Assembly: GCF_002899675.1 (NCBI RefSeq)
Contig: NZ_PKUU01000024.1
Span: 53,525-117,524, forward strand
Length of the DNA: 64,000 nt
Direction: 5' to 3'
Source: Clostridium sp. chh4-2
GTDB taxonomy: Bacteria > Bacillota > Clostridia > Lachnospirales > Lachnospiraceae
Shown here piece after piece: positions 1-8,046 of this stretch. The translations under genes and the position numbers were made by a program. Below the pieces are notes generated by a model. It was not told the DNA's origin. It ran no database searches and saw only the letters and a program-made list of their open reading frames with translations. Position 1 is the first letter of the stretch; each line of letters begins with the position of its first letter.

Positions 1-1
1 T

Positions 2-382
2 CATGAAGATGTGGAAAAGAAGCTGAAGGAAAACGGCATGACCTGGCTGAACGCTGTGATCGAATGCGTGGGCCGTCCGGAGACCATCAGCCAGGCGATT
101 TCCATCGTGGGAAATACCGGAGTTGTGATGATGTTCGGTTTAACCAAGCCGGATGAGACGGTTTCCATCAAGCCGTTTGAGATCTTTCAGAAGGAAATTG
201 TGCTGAAGGCGTCCTATATCAATCCCTACACCCAGAAACGGGCTTTGGAACTGATCGATTCCGGCCGGCTGGATGTGAGCAGCATGATCTGCCAGGTCTG
301 CGGTCTGGACAGTCTGGAAGATATCTTGAGCGACCCGTCGGTGAGAGCAAAGGGGAAATATATCATTGCGCCTGACAGGTAG
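2..382 (+). CDS. Zinc-type (MDR) alcohol/polyol dehydrogenase, C-terminal fragment
   Basis: The reading frame is already open at the left edge, so only the last 126 or so codons are present and the gene begins outside the window. The visible part fits the end of the Rossmann domain and the C-terminal part of a medium-chain dehydrogenase: an 'ECVGRPETI' segment, then 'GVVMMFGL' typical of the nucleotide-binding fold, then a 'KEIVLKASYINPY' strand common in threonine/sorbitol dehydrogenase relatives. The zinc-binding residues and GxGxxG motif would lie upstream and cannot be seen. Substrate is unknown. It ends 345 bp before the next regulator gene, so it probably belongs to the preceding operon. 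Confidence 0.75.
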   Translation, partial: HEDVEKKLKENGMTWLNAVIECVGRPETISQAISIVGNTGVVMMFGLTKPDETVSIKPFEIFQKEIVLKASYINPYTQKRALELIDSGRLDVSSMICQVCGLDSLEDILSDPSVRAKGKYIIAPDR

Positions 383-742
383 AAAGATTTTTGATTCATG
401 ACAGACGGTTCGGCATGGATTTTTGCCGGTAGCTGCCGGGTAATGAACATTTACGAACAGATTAGATTTAGGGGGTAAATAGCCGGATGGATTTTAGACA
501 ATTACTGAAATCATTTAAAGTCCATCCGGAAACTGGTAAATGTATTTAGGAAGGAAAAGATATTTTTGTAATTGACACAGTACATAACCGTTTGTAGACT
601 TTATTTGAATATAAAAATAAGTTATCCTGTGAAACAGGGGGAAGCAGCAGGAGATTTTTTGGCAGGGGCGTTACTATCTTGAAAATTGCAGAAATAGAGG
701 GTATACTTATTTCGAAATAAAAAAATAGTGGGTGACGATTTG
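383..742 (+). promoter_or_regulatory. Intergenic region with ROK-gene promoter and palindromic candidate operator
   Basis: No gene is seen. A good promoter lies at 572-600 (TTGACA, 17-bp spacer, TAGACT). A 9-bp inverted repeat (CCGGATGGA / TCCATCCGG, 483-531) could form a loose hairpin after the dehydrogenase gene. A perfect 14-bp palindrome, TTATTTCGAAATAA, occupies 707-720, just before the regulator start. A related 10-bp palindrome TATTCGAATA lies at about 3213-3222, ahead of the hydantoinase gene. Autoregulation by the ROK protein through these sites is an inference. Confidence 0.6.
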
Positions 743-1792
743 ATGACTAAAAAATCTTTAAAAGACGTAAAAGTGAATAACACGGCTCAGGTGCTGGAAT
801 ATATTATGAAAAATGAGCAGATCTCCAGAATCGAGATTGCAGAAAAGAGCGGTCTGTCCCCCAGCACAGTGAGCCAGGCAGTGTCTCTGTTAGTGGAACA
901 GGGGCTTGTAGAGGAACTGTGCGCAGGTGAGTCCACCGGCGGAAGAAAGCCGATTCTGCTGCGGGTAAGGCCGGATTTTGGATGCATTGTGACTGTGGAG
1001 ATTAGAAGAAACGGAGTGGAAGCCCAGATCTTTGATATGACGGGGAATCTTTTGTCCGTTCATGAACTGTCAAAACGGAAGCTGTCCGGCAACGGGCTTT
1101 TGGATGCGGTGACGGGCTTTGTGAAGTCGGTAAAGAGGGGAGAGGTGCAGGCTCCGGATCATGTGATCGGAATCGGCCTCCTCTGTCAGGATGATATTCC
1201 GGAATACGATCTGATGACGGAATTTACCACATCCATTTCCAGCGATGTGATCCGTTTGGAGACGGCGCTGACGTCCAGCTGCGGCGTTCCGGTGAAAAAG
1301 GAACTGATTAACCGCTATCATTTGGATTACTATCTAAAAACTGTGGATGCCAAATGCACTGATTACGCCTATATCAATATAGGGGAACGGGTCACGGCCA
1401 GTTTTGTATTAAACAAGACCCTTGTTCACAGCACCGGCGATTCCGTGTTCGATATCAGTTCCGCAGTTTTAAGCGGTAATTATGCAGGAGACGAGAGGCA
1501 GACAGCAGCGGGAGCCGCATTTGCCGAGAAGGCCGCCAGGAAATTTACAGCGGAAAAGTTGGCGGAGCAGCTGACACAAGTATTAAAAAGCGCGCTTTTA
1601 TTTTTCCCGATCAACGATGTTTTTATCGGGGGACAGATAGAAGGGCTGGATCATATTGTTGAAATGGTTTCAAAGGAATTTTCTTTCCATCCGGTGATAC
1701 GTAAGGCCGGAGAGCCGGGCGGATCGGTAAATTCCGCATTCGCCCGCCAGATATTAGCGGAGAATTACAGGTTGCTTGTGAATTACAGGTAA
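743..1792 (+). CDS. ROK-family transcriptional regulator
   Basis: The 349-residue protein has an N-terminal winged helix-turn-helix (about residues 14-60, 'EIAEKSGLSPSTVSQAVS') followed by 'STGGRKP', a typical ROK/NagC/XylR linker, and a ROK sugar-kinase-like domain. The zinc-binding CxCGxxGC motif and the usual catalytic Asp of ROK kinases are not evident, so it is likely a regulator only. I start it at ATG 743, with GGGTGA just upstream; GTG 728 in the same frame is an alternative. It sits ahead of a transporter and catabolic operon on the same strand and probably controls it in response to a sugar-acid or derived metabolite. The effector is unknown. Confidence 0.85.
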   Translation: MTKKSLKDVKVNNTAQVLEYIMKNEQISRIEIAEKSGLSPSTVSQAVSLLVEQGLVEELCAGESTGGRKPILLRVRPDFGCIVTVEIRRNGVEAQIFDMTGNLLSVHELSKRKLSGNGLLDAVTGFVKSVKRGEVQAPDHVIGIGLLCQDDIPEYDLMTEFTTSISSDVIRLETALTSSCGVPVKKELINRYHLDYYLKTVDAKCTDYAYINIGERVTASFVLNKTLVHSTGDSVFDISSAVLSGNYAGDERQTAAGAAFAEKAARKFTAEKLAEQLTQVLKSALLFFPINDVFIGGQIEGLDHIVEMVSKEFSFHPVIRKAGEPGGSVNSAFARQILAENYRLLVNYR

Positions 1793-1893
1793 AGGCCGGG
1801 TTCTCCGCTGGAAGAGATACTAAAAATGGCTGATAGAACTGCGCAGGTGTGAGCCGTTTTTATTATAAAAATTTCAAAAAGGAGAACAAGTTT

Positions 1894-3204
1894 ATGGTAC
1901 AAGGTATCCTGATTCTTTTGTTTATGCTGGTTATTATGGGGCTTATGGTAACTCGCAAGATGCCGACGGTTCTGGCATTATTCGTATTGGTGGTAGGTAT
2001 TTGCCTGATTGGCGGCGTGCCCGCAGTGGCGACGGATGCGGACGGCAATGCCGTAGGATTTTTGCAGGGAGTTATGCAGAACGGCGCAATGAAGCTGGGA
2101 GACGCCATCATGGTTGCGATTTTTGCCGGATGGCTGGGAATGGTTATGGAAAAGACGCGTATCAGCGAAGCGATGATAAAAAAGGGCGCTGAACTGGGCG
2201 GGGACAAAACCCTGGTTGTGACTCTGGTGCTTTTCATCGTTGCATCGCTGCTCTTTACAACCGTTAACGGACTTGGAACGGTGATCATGGTCGGTACGAT
2301 TGTAATTCCCATTCTGGTATCCGTGGGGGCGGATAAGTTTACGGCTACGGCAGCCATGCTGTTTGCATATTGTGTGGGAAATAATGTGAATCTTGCCAAT
2401 GTGAACTCCATTGCTGCGGTGATCGGCGCTGAATTTGACGATGTATTTAAGATACTTTTGATCTGTGCTATCGGAGCATTTATTTCCGGTGTGATCTTCT
2501 TCTGCTGGCGTTACCGCAAGGTGGGAAGAAAATATGCATTTTCTGCCATGGTAGGAGAAGAGGAAGATAATATTTATCAGATAAAAGGGGTAACGGGAGG
2601 TCTGGCTATGCTGACTCCGATCATTCCGCTGGTGCTGGTGATCGGTTTTAAATTCCCGTTAATCGCATCATTTTTGATCTCAATTGTGTGGGCCTGCCTG
2701 TTTACAAGCGTGAGGGCGGGATGGAAACGCACGATGAACATGCTGACGAAGGCATTATTCGACGGATTTTCGGCTACAGCGCCTTCCGCAACTCTTATGA
2801 TCGGCATAGGAATGCTTTTATTAGCGATCAATCAGCCTACGGTAAAAGAATCGCTGGCTCCGATTATGCTGGCAGTTACACCTGGAACGACTATTGGATT
2901 TATGGTTTTCTTCATCGTTCTGGCTCCGCTGTGCTTATACCGCGGCCCGTTGAATCTCTGGGGATTGGGCGCAGGAATTGCTGCTCTCATGGTTGGCCTG
3001 GACGTATTGCCGCTTAATGTGGTGATGGGAGGTTTCTGTGCCGTTTCCGCCATGCAGCTGCTTTGCTGTCCGACCAATACTCATAATGTATGGGTGACCA
3101 GTTATACGGGAGAAGAGGTGACTTCTGTCACAAAACGGCTGCTTCCATGGATTTGGCCGGTTGTTATTATCGGTGTAATTGCTACTGTTGTTTTATATAT
3201 GTAG
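1894..3204 (+). CDS. Polytopic carboxylate-type ion symporter (GntP/CitM-like)
   Basis: A 436-residue membrane protein with about 11-12 hydrophobic segments and no soluble domain. The repeated glycine-rich re-entrant pattern, for example 'TVNGLGTVIMVGTIVIP' and 'GNNVNLANVNS', resembles the gluconate (GntP) and citrate/C4-dicarboxylate secondary transporters of the ion-transporter superfamily. Exact family and substrate are uncertain. The start is ATG 1894, because AAAAAGGAG lies at 1876-1883; a frame-open extension to 1849 has no comparable ribosome site. It is the first structural gene after the ROK regulator and lies 99 bp before the hydantoinase gene, so it may import the substrate of that enzyme. 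Confidence 0.7.
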   Translation: MVQGILILLFMLVIMGLMVTRKMPTVLALFVLVVGICLIGGVPAVATDADGNAVGFLQGVMQNGAMKLGDAIMVAIFAGWLGMVMEKTRISEAMIKKGAELGGDKTLVVTLVLFIVASLLFTTVNGLGTVIMVGTIVIPILVSVGADKFTATAAMLFAYCVGNNVNLANVNSIAAVIGAEFDDVFKILLICAIGAFISGVIFFCWRYRKVGRKYAFSAMVGEEEDNIYQIKGVTGGLAMLTPIIPLVLVIGFKFPLIASFLISIVWACLFTSVRAGWKRTMNMLTKALFDGFSATAPSATLMIGIGMLLLAINQPTVKESLAPIMLAVTPGTTIGFMVFFIVLAPLCLYRGPLNLWGLGAGIAALMVGLDVLPLNVVMGGFCAVSAMQLLCCPTNTHNVWVTSYTGEEVTSVTKRLLPWIWPVVIIGVIATVVLYM

Positions 3205-3303
3205 TTTTTTCGATATTCGAATAAACTGCCGCCTTTGAATGCCGGAGATGTTGGACGGATGTACAGGGCTTAATAAATTTTATGCAGAGAGGATTTTTCA
3301 GCT

Positions 3304-5451
3304 ATGAAAGTGAGAATAGGTATTGATGTAGGAGGGACTTTCACAGATGCGGCGCTGATCAATAACGATACCTTCGAACTGATCAGCACGGCCAAGGTTC
3401 CCACCAGCCATAACGCCAAGGCCGGTGTGGCGGAAGGCATCGTGCAGGTGCTGAAAGCGATTATGGAACAGAACCGGGTGAAGCCGGAGGACGTGGTGTT
3501 CATCTCCCACGGAACGACTCAGGCCACCAACGCCCTGTTGGAAGGCGACGTGGTAAAGGTAGGAATTGTGACATTGGGCAAAGGAATTGAAGGCGCCAAA
3601 TCCAAAAGTGATACAAACATGGGCGCCATTCCCCTGACCGCGTCCAAATATCTGCATTCTGAAAATGAGTATGTGGAAAGCGATACGGCTCATTTTGCAG
3701 AGGATGTGGCGGCCGCTGTTGCAAAGCTGAAAGGAAAAGGATGCCTTGCCATCGTGGCCTCGGAAGCGTTCAGCGTAGACCATCCGGAAAATGAAGGAAA
3801 GGTATTGGAAGCGTGCGAAAAAGCGCAAATTGCGTCAACCGCAACCAATGAAATCTCCAAATTATACGGATTGAAAGTGAGAACCCGCACTGCGGTGGTC
3901 AATGCCAGCATCATGCCGAAAATGCTGGATGCGGCCAATATGACGGAGAGCAGCATTAAAAATGCAGGGATTAAGACTCCGCTGATGGTCATGCGGTGCG
4001 ACGGCGGCGTCATGACCGTGGATGAGGTACGGAAAAGGCCGATTCTCACCATCCTTTCCGGCCCTGCCGCAGGCGTGGCAGGCGCGCTCATGTATGAGAA
4101 ACTGACCAACGGGATATTCCTGGAAGTGGGAGGAACCAGCACCGACATTTCCTGTGTTAAAGACGGCAAGGTCATGGTTAAATATGCGGAAGTCGGCGGC
4201 CACAAAACGTATCTCACTTCTTTGGACGTGAGAACCGTGGGCATCGGCGGCGGCAGCATGATACAGATTGACAATGGAAAGATGAAGGACGTGGGCCCAC
4301 GAAGCGTGCATATCGCCGGAATGGATTATGAAGTGTACACTGACAGCGAAGAGATTGTAAATCCGGTTCTCTGCGCAGTGAAACCCAGGGAATCCGACCC
4401 CGATTATGCCTGCGTCCAATGTGAAAATGGTAAGCGGTACGCCCTTTCCTTGGCCGGTGCGGCCAATCTGGCGGGCTGCGTGTCAGAGGACGATTATGCC
4501 CGCGGCAATCTGGAAGCGGCAAAAAAGGCCTGGAAACCGCTGGCTGACAACATGGGACTTTCCGTGGAAGACGCGGCGAAAGAAGCGCTCCGGCTGTCGG
4601 CGTTAAAGAACAGCAAGGTAGTGGAAGCACTTCTTTCCGATTATAATATGGACCGGAGAACCACCATGCTGGTGGGCGGCGGAGGCGGAGCTTCGGCAGT
4701 CGTGCCTCATCTGGCCCAAAGCATGTCTTTAAAGCATAAAAATGCCAAAAATGCACCTGTAATATCTACCATAGGAGTGGCATTAGCCATGATCCGGGAT
4801 ATGGTGGAGCGCACCATCTCCAATCCGACGGAGCAGGATATTCTGGCTGTGCGCAGGGAAGCGGAAGAGCGTGCCATCAAATCAGGGGCGTCTCCGGAGA
4901 CGGTGGAAGTGTCCGTGGAAGTGGATGCCACTCAGAACATGGTTCGCGCCATCGCAATCGGCACCACGGAAATGCGTTCCAAGGATCTGACCAACCGGAG
5001 GCTGGAGGAAGAGGAGATTCGCAAAAAGGTTGCCGAAAACATGGATGTGCCAAGCGACCGCATTTTCACCGCCGCATCCAATGGTTTGATGTATGCAATG
5101 CAGTACAAGATAGAAAAGAAGAAATTTTTCGGCATGTTCCGCGAAGTCACAAAACCAACCTCTGTCGTGGACGAAGAGGGCGTGATCCGGCTGCAGAAAC
5201 GGGACGGAAAGATTCATACCTGCAACGGCGGCAATTGGGAAAGCGTGCTGATCCGTTCCATGGAAGAGATGACAGAATACAACGACGGAGGCAAGACTCT
5301 GCCCAATATCTACATGATCTTTGGAAAGCGGATCATCGATTTATCCGGTCTGGCCGACGAGGAACATGTGAAATCCTTAGCCGGAATTGAGCTGGCATCC
5401 GTAAGGGAAGACGACACGCTGATCATTCTCTGTTCGGCCCGGACGGACTAA
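3304..5451 (+). CDS. Hydantoinase/oxoprolinase family protein (HyuA-like)
   Basis: This 715-residue protein carries the ATPase-fold signatures of the hydantoinase A/5-oxoprolinase family: 'IGIDVGGTFTDAAL' at the N-terminus, 'SHGTTQATNALLEG', 'LSGPAAGVAGAL', 'EVGGTSTDISCV' and 'TVGIGGGSM'. Family members hydrolyse cyclic amides such as hydantoins or 5-oxoproline, usually using ATP, and often act with an HyuB subunit. No HyuB gene is present here. The C-terminal 200 or so residues (from about 500) form an extra region that I do not recognise. It is followed after 16 bp by a small metalloprotein gene and then an FAD oxidoreductase, suggesting a single operon. The true substrate is unknown. Confidence 0.85.
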   Translation: MKVRIGIDVGGTFTDAALINNDTFELISTAKVPTSHNAKAGVAEGIVQVLKAIMEQNRVKPEDVVFISHGTTQATNALLEGDVVKVGIVTLGKGIEGAKSKSDTNMGAIPLTASKYLHSENEYVESDTAHFAEDVAAAVAKLKGKGCLAIVASEAFSVDHPENEGKVLEACEKAQIASTATNEISKLYGLKVRTRTAVVNASIMPKMLDAANMTESSIKNAGIKTPLMVMRCDGGVMTVDEVRKRPILTILSGPAAGVAGALMYEKLTNGIFLEVGGTSTDISCVKDGKVMVKYAEVGGHKTYLTSLDVRTVGIGGGSMIQIDNGKMKDVGPRSVHIAGMDYEVYTDSEEIVNPVLCAVKPRESDPDYACVQCENGKRYALSLAGAANLAGCVSEDDYARGNLEAAKKAWKPLADNMGLSVEDAAKEALRLSALKNSKVVEALLSDYNMDRRTTMLVGGGGGASAVVPHLAQSMSLKHKNAKNAPVISTIGVALAMIRDMVERTISNPTEQDILAVRREAEERAIKSGASPETVEVSVEVDATQNMVRAIAIGTTEMRSKDLTNRRLEEEEIRKKVAENMDVPSDRIFTAASNGLMYAMQYKIEKKKFFGMFREVTKPTSVVDEEGVIRLQKRDGKIHTCNGGNWESVLIRSMEEMTEYNDGGKTLPNIYMIFGKRIIDLSGLADEEHVKSLAGIELASVREDDTLIILCSARTD

Positions 5452-5467
5452 GCGGCGTAAAGGCGAA

Positions 5468-6073
5468 ATGAAACCGGAAATGAGAAAGGCGGACCGCACG
5501 ATAGCAAAGGAGCTGGCAATGAAGGAATTTCCTTTTCCAAATAGAGAAAACAGCATGCAGGATTTACTTCAGGATTATGTGTTTCCTAAGATTGAAGCAA
5601 ACAGGGTGAATGAGATATTCGACGACGCCTGGACTTTGGGAGAAATGCAGGGAGAGCTGTTCCTGAAAGAGCATAAAGACGACAATCCCCTGGATATGCT
5701 GGACATTATGCAAAAGAGCGGCGTTACGGTGGTATACCGGGATATAGACTATGTTCTTGGAAAACGGAGATATTTCTGCGAATACCTGTCCGGAAAGAAT
5801 CTTTTAAAGATCTACAGGGGATCGGTTGCGCTCTGGTGTGAAAACAACGGTTTTTCTTTTGAAGAGGGGTTAAACGTCATATTATGCCATGAATATTATC
5901 ACTATCTGGAATGCCACAAAATCGGCATGACTTCCCGAAGATACCAGGTTCCCATAATAAAAATGGGGCCGGTGAAGATCGGAAAGACAGGCGTTCCATC
6001 GCTCAGCGAAATAGGAGCCAATGCGTTTGCAGGCGTGTGCTACAAATATCTGGTGAAAGAGGAAGGGAGTTAA
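5468..6073 (+). CDS. ImmA/IrrE-like zinc metallopeptidase-fold protein
   Basis: A 201-residue soluble protein with HEYYH at residues 141-145, matching the HExxH zinc motif, and a downstream glutamate in 'SEIGANAFAG' (E181). The HExxH followed by an E-x-x-A-x-x-FA helix is the arrangement seen in ImmA/IrrE (COG2856-type) gluzincins. Those usually cleave repressors and travel with an XRE regulator or mobile element. Here the gene lies between a hydantoinase and an FAD oxidoreductase, with 16 and 1 bp spacings, which argues for a metabolic or maturation role. That role is inferred. Alternative ATG starts occur in the first 20 codons. Confidence 0.6.
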   Translation: MKPEMRKADRTIAKELAMKEFPFPNRENSMQDLLQDYVFPKIEANRVNEIFDDAWTLGEMQGELFLKEHKDDNPLDMLDIMQKSGVTVVYRDIDYVLGKRRYFCEYLSGKNLLKIYRGSVALWCENNGFSFEEGLNVILCHEYYHYLECHKIGMTSRRYQVPIIKMGPVKIGKTGVPSLSEIGANAFAGVCYKYLVKEEGS

Positions 6074-6074
6074 A

Positions 6075-7445
6075 ATGCAGTATACAAAACAGATTGATCG
6101 GGTAATTAAGACAGATGTGCTGGTCATAGGCGGCGGTTCGGCCGGATTTGGAGCGGCTGTGGCATCTGCCAGAAACGGAGCGGATACACTGCTCATCGAA
6201 CGGGCTCAAATGCTTGGCGGAATGGCCACCGCAGGTTTGGTGGGGCCGTTTATGACCTGCTATGATGACCAGCCAACCGAGCAGATTGTCAAAGGCATTT
6301 TTGACGAGCTGTGCAGGAGAACCGAGGAACGGGGCGGCGCCATCCATCCGTCAAAGGTGGAAGGAATGACCACTTACAGCTCCTATTATGTCAGAAGCCA
6401 CTGCCATGTGACCCCATTTTTATCTGAAATTCTGGAAATCGTAATGGAAGAGATGGTTGTGGAATCCGGAGCCAGGATTCTCTATAATGTTCAAATGTGC
6501 GATGTCCTGACCGAGAACTCAAAAATCACCGGCGTGGTGGTTTCCATGAAAGAAGGACTGGCTCTGATCACGGCAAAGACTTACATCGACTGTACCGGAG
6601 ATGCGGACGCCGCATATTATGCGGGAGCCGAATGTGTGTCGGGAGATGAGACTGACGGAGTGATGCAGCCGGTTACCCTGTTTTTCGAGGTGGGAAACAT
6701 TGACCGGGAGAAATTTGTAGGCGCTCTGGAAGAAAAAAAGGCCAAAGGAGAACTGGGCATTCCGGGCGAAAACTGCTGGTCCTGGTACATAAAAGAAGCC
6801 AGAAAAAATGGAGACTGGGATATTGAACGCAATGAAATCGGCAATTATGAGCAGCCTGTAAAAGGCCGCTGGAAGATCAATACAACAAGAATTGCCCACA
6901 TCGATGCCACCAACACGGAACAGATCACCGACGCGGTGATGGAAGGCCGAAAACAGGTGCAGAAAGTGATGCATTTCTTACAGAAATACGTGCCAGGCTG
7001 TGAAGATATACAGCTTCTGCAGGTGGCGTCCACTCTGGGAGTCAGAGAGACCCGGCATGTCAAAGGGCGGTACAAACTGACCGCACAGGATATTATGGAA
7101 CGGAAGCATTTTGATGATGCAGTCTGCACCTTCGCATATGCCATCGATATACACAATTCAGAAGGCGGAGGAGCTACCTTCCAGCAGGTAAACGGATACT
7201 ATACCATTCCATTCCGGTGCCTTGTACCAACGGATGTGGATAATCTTCTGGTAGCCGGACGCTGCATCAGCGGAACGTCGGAAGCCGCCGCCAGCTACCG
7301 GGTAATTCCCTGCTGCATCGCCACCGGCCAGGCCGCAGGAACCGCCGCCGCCCTCGCCCTGAGGGCAGGAACTCTTCCGGGAGATGTGGACGTGTCCGCA
7401 CTGCAAAATACGCTGAAGGAGCAGGGGGCTGTTATTAAAGATTGA
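6075..7445 (+). CDS. FAD-dependent oxidoreductase (FAD_oxidored type)
   Basis: The 456-residue protein opens with a dinucleotide-binding motif 'VIGGGSAGFGAA' (glycines 19-21 and 24) and an acidic end of the second strand ('LLIERA'). It closes with 'LLVAGRCISGTSEAAAS' and 'IATGQAAGTAAALAL', the C-terminal FAD-contact pattern of this family (fumarate reductase/thiazole-like oxidoreductases, PF12831 type). No signal peptide or Fe-S cysteines are seen. The start codon follows the preceding stop by one base and a GGGAG site precedes it, so the two are likely translationally coupled. The substrate is presumably produced or used with the hydantoinase product, but is unknown. A terminator follows at 7473. 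Confidence 0.8.
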   Translation: MQYTKQIDRVIKTDVLVIGGGSAGFGAAVASARNGADTLLIERAQMLGGMATAGLVGPFMTCYDDQPTEQIVKGIFDELCRRTEERGGAIHPSKVEGMTTYSSYYVRSHCHVTPFLSEILEIVMEEMVVESGARILYNVQMCDVLTENSKITGVVVSMKEGLALITAKTYIDCTGDADAAYYAGAECVSGDETDGVMQPVTLFFEVGNIDREKFVGALEEKKAKGELGIPGENCWSWYIKEARKNGDWDIERNEIGNYEQPVKGRWKINTTRIAHIDATNTEQITDAVMEGRKQVQKVMHFLQKYVPGCEDIQLLQVASTLGVRETRHVKGRYKLTAQDIMERKHFDDAVCTFAYAIDIHNSEGGGATFQQVNGYYTIPFRCLVPTDVDNLLVAGRCISGTSEAAASYRVIPCCIATGQAAGTAAALALRAGTLPGDVDVSALQNTLKEQGAVIKD

Positions 7446-7472
7446 TTTTATTAGGCGGAGACGTCTGGAAGA

Positions 7473-7508
7473 AGGGGAAATGGAGAGAAACCATTTCCCT
7501 TTCTTATT
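7473..7508 (+). terminator. Rho-independent terminator of the hydantoinase operon
   Basis: GGGAAATGG and CCATTTCCC form a short stem around an AGAGAAA loop, followed by a T-rich tail. It lies 28 bp after the FAD oxidoreductase stop codon. Confidence 0.75.
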
Positions 7509-7647
7509 ATTAGCTAATAAATATAAAATCTTATTTCAGTTCTGCCCAACAATTCTATAATCCATAAATTAGTAAAATAAATAAGCATTTCCGTTCAGAT
7601 TTAATTTTAATGAAACCAATTGTTTTTTCCTCAGCCAGCGAAAACCA

Positions 7648-7934
7648 GCAGAAAAGAGGACCGGGGGAAGCCGGGGAACAGGGCGGGAAGGGGAGCAATG
7701 GAACGGTACAGGTTCGTTTGCAGGAGTTGTAGCTTCACTTAGGTTCTGAAGTTTTGCGTTGCCCGTCTAAATAAAGCTGTCTGAGCGGCTTCATCGCGAG
7801 TTTTTATTTGGACGGGCGTTTTTAGCAAAAGTTCAGGACCTTAGTGAACCTTAACTCCGAAACCCGCAACCTGTACCGTTCCATTGCTCCTCTTCCCGCC
7901 CTGTTCCCCGGCTTCCCCCGGTCCTCTTTTCTGC
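7648..7934. repeat. Solo giant hairpin, diverged member of the palindromic element family
   Basis: Two arms of about 67 bp (7648-7714 and 7868-7934) are complementary with one mismatch. The inner part holds a second stem, GCCCGTCTAAATAAA against TTTATTTGGACGGGC, and a small TTCATCGC segment like the heads of the other copies. The sequence just 5', 'AGCGAAAACCAGCA' at about 7637-7650, is identical to the flank of the second hairpin in the full copies at 21394 and 29785. There is no 54-bp-arm hairpin, spacer or terminal repeat. It therefore looks like a lone or decayed second-type hairpin. The surrounding stretch 7509-7647 is AT-rich and otherwise featureless. Confidence 0.7.
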
Positions 7935-7987
7935 GCCCCCTCTCCAAATCTTCCGAAAAACGCAATATTTGCTTAATGAATGCGATA

Positions 7988-8016
7988 TTGAATAATTACC
8001 CATTATAAGGTATACT
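7988..8016 (+). promoter_or_regulatory. Promoter of the glycan cluster
   Basis: TTGAAT (7988-7993), a 17-bp spacer, then TATACT (8011-8016), located 31 bp before the membrane-protein start and just after the solo hairpin. Confidence 0.75.
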
Positions 8017-8046
8017 GTAAAAGAATTTTGTGAAAGTGAGGGAGCA

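Noticed and set aside
3690..4756. Long - strand frames inside the hydantoinase gene
   Set aside because: Antisense shadows of a GC-rich coding region, with no ribosome sites or recognisable domains.
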